64,000 nt of DNA from Nonomuraea jabiensis (GCF_014204795.1 NZ_JACHMB010000001.1:2418001-2482000), one strand, 5' to 3'. Shown: positions 1-9,654, numbered from the stretch's first letter. Notes: generated by a model not told the origin, from the letters alone. Numbers and translations: made by a program.

Positions 1-606
1 GTCCGGATCAAGGGCGCGGAGGCCTGCGTGGGGCCGGACGGGAGCGACCGTCCGGGCATCACGATCGAGGACACGGCGAACGACGATCTCCACGCCACCG
101 TGGAGTACTACCTCAACGGTTACCTGGGCACCAAGTACGCCATCCACAACCTGGGGCGTAAGGGCGAGGTCCGGGGCAACCGGGAGATCGGGAAGATCGT
201 GACGTTCCGGGCGGCGGTTTACGAGGGCAACCACCGGGTGCGGTTCGGGCGATGGAAGACCGTCCAAAACATCACGAAATATCCGATAAAGCGGGATACG
301 CGGGTCACGCCGGCCGCCGCGCGGTCGCGGTCCAAGACGTGCACCTCCACGAAGGGCGCTTCCACCCTGTGCTTCAACGAGCGGAACACCGTTGTCTTCG
401 CCTGTGACACGAGCGCCGACCAGTACCAGGCCCGCGCCGAGTACTTCATCGCCGGGGACCCGACCGCGCGGTTCGAGATCCACCAGCTGGCCGGGGTGAA
501 CACCTGCGGCAAGGCCGAGCACGGGGACCTCGCCGTCAGCATGTACCGCGCCTCGCTCTTCGACCACAACCGGCGGGTCGCCACCAGGCTGTACAAGTAC
601 AACTAG
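1..606 (+). CDS. Secreted-type hypothetical protein with duplicated domain (5' partial)
   Basis: The reading frame is open from the first base, so the true start lies upstream and only the last ~201 codons are present. The visible protein holds two copies of one ~80-residue unit. Each begins with a Cys-bearing strand (KGAEACVG; CTSTKGASTLCF), passes through YEYxL/AEYFI and AIHNLG/EIHQLA, and ends in a basic strand (NHRVRFGRW; NRRVATRLYKY). Paired Cys and the lack of cytoplasmic motifs suggest an extracellular fold, but the signal peptide is off-window. I do not recognise the family. A GTG at 28 is possible but is in mid-repeat, so unlikely to be the start. Confidence 0.6.
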   Translation, partial: VRIKGAEACVGPDGSDRPGITIEDTANDDLHATVEYYLNGYLGTKYAIHNLGRKGEVRGNREIGKIVTFRAAVYEGNHRVRFGRWKTVQNITKYPIKRDTRVTPAAARSRSKTCTSTKGASTLCFNERNTVVFACDTSADQYQARAEYFIAGDPTARFEIHQLAGVNTCGKAEHGDLAVSMYRASLFDHNRRVATRLYKYN

Positions 607-636
607 GGCCCGATCACCAGGCCTACGGCATCGGCC

Positions 637-693
637 AGGTGCGCCGCCCCCATGAAAGTTTCAGCGGTGTTTGACGGGCGGGGCGGCGCACCT
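637..693. terminator. Long inverted repeat between two genes
   Basis: Perfect 14-bp arms (AGGTGCGCCGCCCC at 637-650 and its complement at 680-693) enclose a 29-base loop. It starts 31 bases after the stop of the first gene, so it can act as a terminator. It lacks a T-run. The loop carries the GAAA-G-TTTC element described separately, so a regulatory role for the downstream glycosidase gene is also possible. Confidence 0.5.
654..662. promoter_or_regulatory. GAAAGTTTC element upstream of glycosidase
   Basis: GAAA-G-TTTC is a symmetric 9-mer 102 bases upstream of the arabinofuranosidase-like gene. From memory, similar GAAA-N-TTTC repeats occur upstream of streptomycete xylanase genes. Assigning it as an operator here is inference from the downstream product. 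Confidence 0.3.
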
Positions 694-763
694 CATGATC
701 ATGATGCCTCCTGGTCAGGAGGAGGCGTCGAGTGAATTCCGCTATCCATGGCGAGGTACGCCG

Positions 764-2803
764 ATGCCCACACCGCTGTTACGAGCCGCGTCCGCTCTGC
801 TGCTGACGCTGACCGCCCTCAACGCCCCCGCGGCGTACGCCGACGACGTCACCCCGGTAGCGGTGACCGTCAACGCGCGTGCCGCACTCGCCACCGTCCC
901 CGGAACCGGCATCGGCTCCAACCATGCGATCTGGGACTCCAATCTCGGGACGGACGAGACCGCCGACCGGCTCAAGGACGCCGGCGTGAAGATGCTGCGC
1001 TATCCCGGCGGGTCGTACTCCGACATCTACCACTGGGCCACCCACACCGCCCCCGGCGGCTACGTGGCGCCCAACACCGACTTCGACACGTTCATGCGCG
1101 GCGTCCGCCGTACCGGGGCGCAGGCCATGGTGACCGCCAACTACGGCACCGGCACCGCCGAGGAGGCCGCGGCCTGGGTCCGCCAGGCCAACGTCACCAA
1201 GGGCTACGGCATCAAGTACTGGGAGATCGGCAACGAGAACTACGGCAACGGCCACTACGGCTCCGCCTGGGAGGCCGACGACCACGCCGACAAGAGCCCG
1301 GCCGAGTACGCCCGCAACGTCGTGGCCTACGCGGACGCGATGAAGGCGGTCGACCCGACCATCAAGATCGGTGCGGTGCTGACCACGCCCGCGAACTGGC
1401 CCGACGCCATCACCGCCGAAGGCGACAGCGGCAGCTGGAACAAGGTCGTCCTCTCGAACGCCGGATCGAAGATCGACTTCGTGATCCTGCACTGGTACCC
1501 CGGCGCCCTCGACAGGGCCGGCCACGTGACCGACATGATCCAGCTCACCCGCCAGCAGATCGCCAAGTACGTGGGGCCCGGCTCGGAGCGGATCGGCATC
1601 GCGATGACCGAGTTCAACACCGGGTCCAGCAGCAACGGCACCAACACCCAGCCCGGCGCGCTGGCCGCCGCCGACGCGTACGCGACGCTGCTGGCCAACG
1701 GGGTGTTCACGGTCGACTGGTGGAACGTCCACAACGGCATCGGCACCGTCACCCAGGTCGAGGGGCACACCGACTACGGCGACTTCGGCCTGCTGTCGAG
1801 CGGCACGTGCACCGCCGACAACAGCGTCTGCGAACCGGCGCTCAACACGCCCTTCGCCCCGTACTACGCGCTGCAGATGGTGAGCAAGTTCGCCCGGCCG
1901 GGTGACCAGTTCGTCCGCGCCGCGACCGACCAGGCCAAGGTCGTCGCGCACGCCGCCCGCCGGCCCAACGGGGACCTGGCGGTCATGCTGATCAACACCT
2001 CGAACGACACGTCGTACCCGGTCGCGATCGACTACTCCGGCTACACCCCGGCGGCCGGCGCGCCCACCGTACTGACCCACACCAACGGCGCCACCAGCAT
2101 CACCACCTCGACCGGCGGGACCGCGACCGGCCAGACGCTGCCGCCGCTCTCCCTGACCACCCTCGTCCTGCACCCCGCGCGCCCGCAGACCGGCCTGCCC
2201 GGCGCGCCCGGCCAGCCGGCGGCCTCGCAGGTGACGGACACGACCGCGACGATCTCCTGGTCCGGCGCCACCCCCGGCTCGCGCCCCGTCGCCAAGTACG
2301 AGCTCTACCGCCAGCACGGAGCCGTCAGCGAGCAGCTCGGCGAGACGTCCGGCACCTCGTTCACCGTGAACAACCTCAAGCCGGGCACCCGCTACACGAT
2401 CAACGTGATCGCCCGTGACAACGGCGGCGGCCTGTCGTGGGCCTCCCCGCCGCTGACGTTCACGACCGGCACGCCCGCTTCCAGCTCCTGCTCGGTACGG
2501 CTGACCGTCACGACCGACTGGGGCAGCGGCTACGTCGGCGCCATCGACGTCACCAACAACGGCGCACCCGTCAGCGGCTGGACCCTGAACTTCGGCTGGC
2601 CCAGGTCGTGGCAGAGCCTGGGCAGCGGCTGGGGCGGCGTCTGGACGCAGACCGGGTCGGACGTGAAGGTCGTCAACGAGGCGGGCAACGGCGCGCTCGC
2701 CACGGGGGCCACCGCCACGGTCGGCTTCGTCGGCAACTACTCCGGGCCGAACGTCCTGCCCGCCGTCTTCACCCTCAACGGATCCGTCTGCACGACACAG
2801 TGA
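764..2803 (+). CDS. Secreted alpha-L-arabinofuranosidase-like glycosidase with FN3 and CBM2
   Basis: A 679-residue exported enzyme likely acting on plant cell-wall polysaccharide. The chosen ATG follows GCGAGG and begins a clean signal peptide cleaved near AAYA-DD (residue 26). A (beta/alpha)8 clan-A-like catalytic domain spans roughly 30-480. WEIGNENYG carries the probable acid/base Glu158 and AMTEFNTG the probable nucleophile Glu283. A fibronectin type III domain follows (~485-570), then a cellulose-binding CBM2 (~575-679) with flanking Cys and conserved Trp (SGWTLNFGW, SGWGGVW). The arabinofuranosidase assignment is from overall pattern; GH51, GH39 or GH79-like alternatives remain. The 3' end overlaps the convergent DUF1761-like gene by 29 bases. 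Confidence 0.8.
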   Translation: MPTPLLRAASALLLTLTALNAPAAYADDVTPVAVTVNARAALATVPGTGIGSNHAIWDSNLGTDETADRLKDAGVKMLRYPGGSYSDIYHWATHTAPGGYVAPNTDFDTFMRGVRRTGAQAMVTANYGTGTAEEAAAWVRQANVTKGYGIKYWEIGNENYGNGHYGSAWEADDHADKSPAEYARNVVAYADAMKAVDPTIKIGAVLTTPANWPDAITAEGDSGSWNKVVLSNAGSKIDFVILHWYPGALDRAGHVTDMIQLTRQQIAKYVGPGSERIGIAMTEFNTGSSSNGTNTQPGALAAADAYATLLANGVFTVDWWNVHNGIGTVTQVEGHTDYGDFGLLSSGTCTADNSVCEPALNTPFAPYYALQMVSKFARPGDQFVRAATDQAKVVAHAARRPNGDLAVMLINTSNDTSYPVAIDYSGYTPAAGAPTVLTHTNGATSITTSTGGTATGQTLPPLSLTTLVLHPARPQTGLPGAPGQPAASQVTDTTATISWSGATPGSRPVAKYELYRQHGAVSEQLGETSGTSFTVNNLKPGTRYTINVIARDNGGGLSWASPPLTFTTGTPASSSCSVRLTVTTDWGSGYVGAIDVTNNGAPVSGWTLNFGWPRSWQSLGSGWGGVWTQTGSDVKVVNEAGNGALATGATATVGFVGNYSGPNVLPAVFTLNGSVCTTQ

Positions 2804-3224
2804 CCGCCTGTCCGGGGCCGTCTGTCGCCTGGCGGCCCCGGCGCCACGTGGAGAGGATGAGGACCACCAGAAGAGTGGTCATGAGGGCGTCGCCGACGTG
2901 CAGGACGTACAGCCCCACAGGGTACGACTCGTGCAGCACGGAACCGGCGATCATCATGGCCTGGAACCCCAGCCACACCAGGAGCCCGAACCCCGCGGCC
3001 TCGCGCCGCGTGCGGATCTGGAGCCGGCTCAGCAGCACGGCCATGACCAGCACCTCGACGAGGTTCCTCCCGAGCTGCCCGGCGAGCTCCCAGGGCTGCG
3101 GCGCGGCGGTGGGCACGCCCCGCAGCGACGCCCACACCCCGCCGAAGACCATGTAGTAGACGGAGCTCGCGACGAGCGTCACCACCGCCGCGGCTCCTAC
3201 GGCCCAGTAGTTGATTCTGTTCAT
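2775..3224 (-). CDS. DUF1761-like four-helix membrane protein
   Basis: 149 residues, nearly all hydrophobic. It starts MNRINYWAVGAAAVVTLVAS, with the SSVYYMVFGG segment typical of DUF1761 proteins, followed by three more predicted membrane helices and a basic cytoplasmic tail. Function of the family is unknown. Two nearby in-frame ATGs (3224, 3233) compete; neither has a strong ribosome site. The tail overlaps the end of the glycosidase gene on the other strand. Confidence 0.65.
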   Translation of the reverse strand: MNRINYWAVGAAAVVTLVASSVYYMVFGGVWASLRGVPTAAPQPWELAGQLGRNLVEVLVMAVLLSRLQIRTRREAAGFGLLVWLGFQAMMIAGSVLHESYPVGLYVLHVGDALMTTLLVVLILSTWRRGRQATDGPGQAVTVSCRRIR

Positions 3225-3347
3225 GCCGGTCATTGTGAGCAGCCGCGCAGGAGGCGGACAAAGGCTATCTCCGCATGCCAGCGATGAGTCCGGCTCATGG
3301 ATGGGGTGAGCGGTCCGTCGTTGTTCCGGGGCGGTCATCGGCGAACG

Positions 3348-4835
3348 ATGAACGGCATGAGGCTCTCAGATCCCCCTTGCCGCCCCGGCCGTCTCTGGCT
3401 GGCCAACGCCCGGCTGTTCGACGGGACCGGCGGCCCCGTCCGGCCGGGCGCCGGGATCCTCGTCGAGGACGGCGTGGTCAGGCTGGTCGGGCAGGCCGGC
3501 GACGGTGTGCCCGACGGGGCCGACGTCGTCGACGTGGCGGGCCGTACCGTCATGCCCGGCCTGATCGACGCCCACGCGCACGTGTTCGCGACGCCGCCCG
3601 AGCCCGCAGAGGGGGCCGAGCCGCTGTGGCCGGACGTGACCGCGCACTTCCTGGCCGCACGGTTGCGGGAGACGCTGCGGATGGGGTTCACGACGCTGCG
3701 CGACGTCGGCTCGTACGGGGACGCGGTGGTCACGGCGAGGCAGGCGACGCGGTACGGGGCCCTCCGCGGGCCGCGGCTGCTGACCTGCGGCCGGATCGTG
3801 TCGGCCACGGCGCCCGGCGGCCGGTTCTTCGACGGGATGTACCGGGAGGCGGACGGGCCGGACGAGGTGCGCAAGGCGGTGCGTGAGCAGGTGCGGCGGG
3901 GCGCCGACTTCATCAAGATCATGTCCACCGGGGCGCGGTCGGTCGAGCTGGAGGACCCCCGGCCCGCGCAGGTGACCGGAGCGGAAATGGCCGCGCTGGT
4001 GGAGGAGGCGCACCGGCTCGGGTACCGGGTGGCGGCGCACGCGGAGGGCCTGGCCGGCACGGAGCTGTCGATCAGGCACGGCGTGGACACCGTCGAGCAC
4101 GGCATGTACCTTCACCGGCGTCCCGACCTTCTGGACATGATGGCCGCGGCCGGGCAGATCCTCGTGCCGACGCTGTCGTGCTACTACGGCGTCGCGGGGC
4201 TCTCCGAGGACGGCTCTCATGCGGGGTCTCCTGCCGGGTCTCCTGCCGGGTCTCCTGCCGGGCCTCCTGCCGGGTCTCCTGCGGGGTGGGCGCCGCCGCT
4301 GGTGGAGCTCGCCGAGCGCAACCTGGTCGAGGCCGGCCGTACGCTCGCGGCGGCCCGCGCGGCCGGCGTGCCGATCGCGCTCGGCCACGACTGGCAGCCG
4401 TTCTCCGACGCCGCCGTCGAGGTCGTGCGCATGGTCCGGCACGGCATGAGCCCCGCTGAGACGCTGCTCGCGGCGACCGCCACCGCGGCCCGCGCCCTCG
4501 GGCTGGACGACCGGCTGGGCACCGTCGAACCCGGCAAGCTCGCCGACCTGGTCGTGGTGGACGGGGATCCGCTGGCCGATCCGGCGGTGCTGCGGGACCG
4601 TACACGGATCTGGCTGGTGTTTCAGCTCGGCGAGCCCGTGGCCGGCCAGGCGCTGGAGTCCCCGCTGAGCCGCCCGTCCGTGGCCGGCCAGGCGTTGGAG
4701 ACCCCGCTGAGCCGGCCGGCCACCTCGGCGAACGCGCGGACCGCCGCCGTCTCCCGCTCGGCCGCCCACACCAGCGCGCTCTCCAACGGCGGCAGCCCGC
4801 GCAGCGGGATCACCGTCACCCCGGGATGGGTGTAG
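3348..4835 (+). CDS. Amidohydrolase-superfamily metal-dependent hydrolase
   Basis: About 495 residues of an imidazolonepropionase/Xaa-Pro-type amidohydrolase. Metal ligands are visible in order: HxH in LIDAHAHVF, the probable carboxylated Lys in FIKIMSTGA, His in AAHAEG, His in VEHGMYLH and Asp in LGHDW. The C-terminal beta-sandwich motif GTVEPGKLADLVVVDGDPL is intact. Two oddities: five in-frame 12-base repeats insert GSPA units between core strands, and the last ~70 residues come from a segment antisense to the LysR gene, beyond the usual end of the family. The ATGs at 3297, 3348 and 3357 are alternative starts. Substrate not predictable. Confidence 0.75.
   Translation: MNGMRLSDPPCRPGRLWLANARLFDGTGGPVRPGAGILVEDGVVRLVGQAGDGVPDGADVVDVAGRTVMPGLIDAHAHVFATPPEPAEGAEPLWPDVTAHFLAARLRETLRMGFTTLRDVGSYGDAVVTARQATRYGALRGPRLLTCGRIVSATAPGGRFFDGMYREADGPDEVRKAVREQVRRGADFIKIMSTGARSVELEDPRPAQVTGAEMAALVEEAHRLGYRVAAHAEGLAGTELSIRHGVDTVEHGMYLHRRPDLLDMMAAAGQILVPTLSCYYGVAGLSEDGSHAGSPAGSPAGSPAGPPAGSPAGWAPPLVELAERNLVEAGRTLAAARAAGVPIALGHDWQPFSDAAVEVVRMVRHGMSPAETLLAATATAARALGLDDRLGTVEPGKLADLVVVDGDPLADPAVLRDRTRIWLVFQLGEPVAGQALESPLSRPSVAGQALETPLSRPATSANARTAAVSRSAAHTSALSNGGSPRSGITVTPGWV
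4224..4283 (+). repeat. Five tandem 12-base repeats coding GSPA units
   Basis: Consensus GGGTCTCCTGCC repeated five times, with one C change in the fourth copy and a final G in the fifth. It is in frame within the amidohydrolase and adds a flexible Gly-Ser-Pro-Ala loop. Copy number could vary between strains. Confidence 0.85.
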
Positions 4836-5587
4836 TAGTCGGACAGCGAGGCCACCGTCGGATGGACGATCTCGCCGCGGGCCACCAGCGACAGCACCTC
4901 GATCATCCGGCCCTCCCGGTGGCGGCGGCCGATCGGGCGCCCCGCCGGGGTCAGCGGCGGGTAGAGCGCCTCCAACGTCTCGGCCGGGACCATTCCCTCG
5001 GCGTCGATCACATGGTGGTCGCCGAGGTCCTCGGCGGTGGCGTAGCCGCGCTCGGCCAGCGGATGCCCGGCCCGCACCACCAGCGCGCGGTCGTCGCGCA
5101 TGAGGACGGGGCCGACGACCAGGTCCTGGCGGCGGATCGGCAGCCAGTGGGCGACGGCGTCCAGCTCGGCGCGGCGCAGCCGGCCCAGCGCCTCGCCGGG
5201 GAACGCCTCGTACACCACGACCTCGCAGCCCGGATGGGCCGTGGTGAACGCCCGTACGATCTCCGAGAACGCCGGGCCGCCCGCGGCGAAGTTGAGCAGG
5301 CTGACCCGCAGCACGCCGGTGATCCCCGAAGCGATCTCCCGGACCTCGGCCAGGGCCAGGTGGATCTGCTCGAACCCCGGCCGCAGCCGGTCGCGCAGCC
5401 GCTCGCCCAGCGGGGTCAGCCGCACGCGGCGGGAGGAGCGCTCGAACAGCCGCCCGCCCACGCGCGTCTCCATGGCGCGGATGGTCTGGCTCACGCGCGA
5501 CTGGGACAGGTACATCCGCTCGGCGGCGCGGCCGAAGTGCAGCTCCTCGGCCAGCGTCAGAAAGATCTCGATCTCCCGGAGCTCCAC
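4622..5587 (-). CDS. LysR-family transcriptional regulator
   Basis: 321 residues. The N-terminal winged HTH is canonical: MELREIEIFLTLAEELHFGR, then SQSRVSQTIRAME and LFERSSRRVRLTPLG. The effector-binding domain covers ~90-295. The last ~30 residues are repetitive and lie antisense to the end of the amidohydrolase gene, a 214-base convergent overlap. LysR proteins usually control adjacent genes. Here the neighbours are the convergent amidohydrolase and the GH16 gene upstream, which is transcribed the same way but separated by a terminator. Effector unknown. Confidence 0.85.
   Translation of the reverse strand: MELREIEIFLTLAEELHFGRAAERMYLSQSRVSQTIRAMETRVGGRLFERSSRRVRLTPLGERLRDRLRPGFEQIHLALAEVREIASGITGVLRVSLLNFAAGGPAFSEIVRAFTTAHPGCEVVVYEAFPGEALGRLRRAELDAVAHWLPIRRQDLVVGPVLMRDDRALVVRAGHPLAERGYATAEDLGDHHVIDAEGMVPAETLEALYPPLTPAGRPIGRRHREGRMIEVLSLVARGEIVHPTVASLSDYYTHPGVTVIPLRGLPPLESALVWAAERETAAVRAFAEVAGRLSGVSNAWPATDGRLSGDSSAWPATGSPS
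4638..4721. repeat. 42-base tandem duplication in a convergent gene overlap
   Basis: Two 42-base units (4638-4679 and 4680-4721) differ at a few positions. Each is 14 codons, so on the + strand it gives two VAGQALE(S/T)PLSRP peptides at the amidohydrolase end. On the - strand it gives two GRLSG-S-AWPAT peptides at the LysR end. Confidence 0.8.
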
Positions 5588-5691
5588 CGGTTCCCTCCGT
5601 CCTCCCAGGGAGGACCAGACTAGGGGTGCCCGGCAGCCCCGCCTAGATGGGCCTTTTGGGAGAGCGCGTTCTCGCTAATTACAGCATTTAT

Positions 5692-5723
5692 AAAGGGCTC
5701 CCCCTTGCCGGGAGGAGCCCTTT
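5692..5723 (-). terminator. Hairpin terminator after GH16 gene
   Basis: AAAGGGCTCC at 5692-5701 pairs with GGAGCCCTTT at 5714-5723, giving a 10-bp stem and a 12-base loop. It begins just past the stop of the - strand glucanase gene and leads into an AT-rich stretch, so it should end that transcript before the LysR promoter. Confidence 0.75.
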
Positions 5724-5733
5724 GCCGGTCTGT

Positions 5734-6966
<1,233 letters not shown>

Positions 6967-7036
6967 CCTGATTACCTCATCCGATCCACGGCTGTCGCTT
7001 TACGGAAACAATCCGGCAACATCACACCCATTGTCA

Positions 7037-7050
7037 AGAGAGCGCTCTCT
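7037..7050. promoter_or_regulatory. LacI-type palindromic operator upstream of GH16 gene
   Basis: AGAGAGCGCTCTCT is a perfect 14-bp palindrome with the central CG step usual for LacI-family sites. It resembles the CebR operator TGGGAGCGCTCCCA known from streptomycete cellulase genes. It lies 71 bases before the start of the - strand glucanase. No LacI gene is in the window, so the regulator would act in trans. Confidence 0.7.
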
Positions 7051-7072
7051 CCGTTGTCGGCAGGGCTTTCGG

Positions 7073-7714
7073 TCAGCCGTTCTCGAGGGTGAGCAGGCCG
7101 CGGCGGAAGGCGACCGCCACAGCGGCCGCGCGGTCGTTGACGCCGAGCTTCGTGTAGATGTGCAGCACGTGGCTCTTCACCGTGGCCTCGCTGATGAACA
7201 GGCGCGTGGCGACCTCGCGGTTGGTGGCGCCGTCGGCGATGAGCTGGAGGACCTCCAGCTCCCGGGCGCTCAGCGGGTCGGCGGGCGCGCGGACCTGGCC
7301 GAGGAGCCTGGTGGCGACCGACGGGGAGAGCACGGCCTCGCCCTGGGCCGCCGTACGGACCGCGCGGACGAGCTCGTCGCGGCCGGTGTCCTTGAGGAGG
7401 TAGCCGGTGGCTCCGGCCTCGATGGCGGGCAGGACGTCCCTGTCGGTGTCGTACGTGGTGAGCACGAGGACGCGGGCCGCGATGCCCAGCCTGGCGAGCT
7501 CCTTGATGGCCGCTACGCCGTCCATCCTGGGCATGCGGAGGTCCATGAGGATCACGTCGGGGGCCAGCGCCCGCGCGAGCTCGATGATCTGCGCGCCGTC
7601 CCCGGCCTCGCCGAGCACCTCGAAGTCGGGGTCGCCGGCGAACATGCCGCGAATGCCGTCACGGACGATGGGATGATCGTCAGCGATCAGCAACCGGATC
7701 GGGACCTCAGCCAC
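7073..7714 (-). CDS. NarL/LuxR-family response regulator
   Basis: 213 residues. The receiver domain (~1-120) has the acidic pair in LIADDHPIVRDG, phosphoacceptor Asp in DVILMDLRMPRMDG and Lys in YLLKDTG. The C-terminal LuxR HTH is LSARELEVLQLIADGATNRE with EATVKSHVLHIYTKL. Its start overlaps the end of the histidine kinase gene by 8 bases. The pair sits at the end of an ABC exporter operon and so probably controls that exporter. Confidence 0.9.
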   Translation of the reverse strand: MAEVPIRLLIADDHPIVRDGIRGMFAGDPDFEVLGEAGDGAQIIELARALAPDVILMDLRMPRMDGVAAIKELARLGIAARVLVLTTYDTDRDVLPAIEAGATGYLLKDTGRDELVRAVRTAAQGEAVLSPSVATRLLGQVRAPADPLSARELEVLQLIADGATNREVATRLFISEATVKSHVLHIYTKLGVNDRAAAVAVAFRRGLLTLENG

Positions 7715-8870
7715 GCGCCACCGCCGGGACGCTCGCGGAGATCGCGGTGCCGAGGCCGGGCTCGGACTCGATCTCCAGCGTGCCCGCCACCCGGCTCACC
7801 CGCTTCCGCATCGAGGTCAGGCCGAAGCCACCGCCGTCACCGACCCGCTCGGGGTCGAACCCGGCGCCGTTGTCGCGCACGTCCAGGGTGACCACATCCT
7901 CCATGTACGACAGAGTCAGCCCGACCCGCGAGGCGCCGGCGTGCTTGGCCGCGTTGGCCAGGGCTTCCTGCGCGGTGCGGAGCAGCGTCTCCTCGACCTC
8001 CGGATGCATGGGACGGACCGTACCAGTGATGGTGAGATCCGCCCGTACCCCATTGAGCTCGCCCCACCGGGCGACGACCTCCGCCAGCGCGTCGGGCAGC
8101 GGCGCCGCCTCCAGCTGCCCCGGCCCCACCGCGTGCACCGAGCGCCGCGCCTCGGCCAGGCTCTCCCGCGCCAGCCGGATCGCGTTGTCCACGTGCCGCC
8201 GCCACTCCTCGGTCCTGTGCGCCGCCTGGAGCTGGGTGATGATGCCGGTGAGACCCTGGGCGAGCGTGTCGTGGATCTCGGCCGCCATGCGCTGCCGTTC
8301 GTCGAGAACGCCCGCCTCGCGGGCCTGGACCAGCAGCTGGGCGTGCAGTCCGGCGTTCTCCTTCATGGCCGCTTCGAGCTGGGCCACCATCCGCTTGCGC
8401 TCGGCGCTCCGCTCGGCCGTGATCTCGCCGACGAAGCTGAACAGGCCGACCAGACCCACGATGGCGGCGGTGAAGAACAGGAAGGTGAGGATCCCGGTCG
8501 GGGTGGCGTCGGGCAGACCGCCGTTGTAGGTCACGACGCTGATCGCCGCCGTGGCGGCCACCCCGGCGAACCGCCACTTCCCCTTCAGGTACTGCCACGA
8601 GTGGAGGTATCCGGCGAACCCGAAGAAGCTCGCGAACCACAACCCCTGCGTACAGAGCGCTCCGATCAGCGCCACCAGCCCGGCCACGTAGACCACGCCC
8701 CGGGGCACCAGCCAGATCCAGACGGCCGCGAGCGCCACCAGGGCGAGCATGACCCACGACGTGCCGTCCACGAGCGTCGAGAGCACTGCGGAGGTCCCGA
8801 GCAGAACGTACGGAGAGGCCGCCAGCTGGCGCTCCAGCAGCCGCTCCCATCGGTCGAGCCGCCCGGTCAT
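7707..8870 (-). CDS. DesK/NarX-type sensor histidine kinase
   Basis: 387 residues. Four or five membrane helices lie in ~20-150, then a coiled linker and a HisKA_3 dimerisation helix with phosphoacceptor His in MAAEIHDTLAQGLTGI. A HATPase domain follows (LANAAKHAGASRVG; DNGAGFDP; GFGLTSMRKRV). There is no large extracytoplasmic domain, so sensing is probably intramembrane, for example of lipid or envelope state, as in DesK relatives. It is translationally coupled to its response regulator and follows the permease gene by 6 bases. Confidence 0.9.
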   Translation of the reverse strand: MTGRLDRWERLLERQLAASPYVLLGTSAVLSTLVDGTSWVMLALVALAAVWIWLVPRGVVYVAGLVALIGALCTQGLWFASFFGFAGYLHSWQYLKGKWRFAGVAATAAISVVTYNGGLPDATPTGILTFLFFTAAIVGLVGLFSFVGEITAERSAERKRMVAQLEAAMKENAGLHAQLLVQAREAGVLDERQRMAAEIHDTLAQGLTGIITQLQAAHRTEEWRRHVDNAIRLARESLAEARRSVHAVGPGQLEAAPLPDALAEVVARWGELNGVRADLTITGTVRPMHPEVEETLLRTAQEALANAAKHAGASRVGLTLSYMEDVVTLDVRDNGAGFDPERVGDGGGFGLTSMRKRVSRVAGTLEIESEPGLGTAISASVPAVARG

Positions 8871-8876
8871 ACCTCA

Positions 8877-9572
8877 CTACTCCCAGCGGAAGAACTTGGC
8901 CGCAGCGATGCTGATGACCACAGCGTACGCGGCCATCACGGCGAGCAGCAGCGGGCTGGGAGCGCCGCCTTCCCAGACGTCCCGCAGGCTCTGCCGGAAC
9001 GCGCCCAGAGGGGTGTACGCGCCGAGGGTCGCCACGAAGGCGGGCATCTGATCCGCGGGCTGGATGAGCCCGGCGAGGTAGGCCATCGGGAAGTACAGCA
9101 GGACCCCGATCCCGTTGGCGCTCCGGCCGTTCTTGGCCAGGGCCGCGATGAGCAGGCCGATGGCGAACATGGCCGCCGTACCGAGCAGGAAGACCAGCAC
9201 GCCGGGCAGCACCTGGGCGGGCAGGTGGGCTTTCAGCACGGTGCCGGCGACCGTCACCAGCAGGGCGCAGGCGGTCAGGGCGAGGACGAGTTGGAGGATG
9301 AGCTGCACCACGAGCATGTTCACCGGGCGTACCGGGGTGATGGAGAGCCTGCGCAGGATGCCCCGTTCGCGGTAGGTGGCCATGGTGGTGGGCAGCATGT
9401 ACAGGCCCACGAGCCCCACGGCGATCGCCAGCGCCATCGGCAGGAGCACGGTGTCGCCTGGCCCGATGGAGCTTCCGAAGACGACCATGATGAACAACGG
9501 GATGAGGAGCGAGAACATCGCTCCGGGTTCGCGGGTCAGGAGTTTCAGTTCGACTATGGCGAGCTTGGTCAT
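8877..9572 (-). CDS. ABC-2 type transporter permease
   Basis: 231 residues with six predicted membrane helices and the ABC-2 layout (MTKLAIVELKLLTREPGAMF; TYRERGILRRLSITPVRP). The ATG at 9572 is preceded by GGAGGAAGATC, a strong ribosome site, so the longer upstream frame is not used. It partners with the ATPase gene 82 bases upstream to form a DrrAB-like exporter. Substrate unknown; antibiotic or lipid export is typical for this architecture. Confidence 0.88.
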   Translation of the reverse strand: MTKLAIVELKLLTREPGAMFSLLIPLFIMVVFGSSIGPGDTVLLPMALAIAVGLVGLYMLPTTMATYRERGILRRLSITPVRPVNMLVVQLILQLVLALTACALLVTVAGTVLKAHLPAQVLPGVLVFLLGTAAMFAIGLLIAALAKNGRSANGIGVLLYFPMAYLAGLIQPADQMPAFVATLGAYTPLGAFRQSLRDVWEGGAPSPLLLAVMAAYAVVISIAAAKFFRWE

Positions 9573-9654
9573 GATCTTCCTCCGTCGGTGGATCGGACGT
9601 TCAGCAGCCCGGACATGCTTGGGCACCTGGTGGTGGACATCCGGGAGACGTACC

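Noticed and set aside
779..2317. Long open frame on the - strand opposite the glycosidase
   Set aside because: It is a high-GC shadow: repetitive Gly/Val/Arg composition, no domain, while the + strand has signal peptide, catalytic and binding modules.
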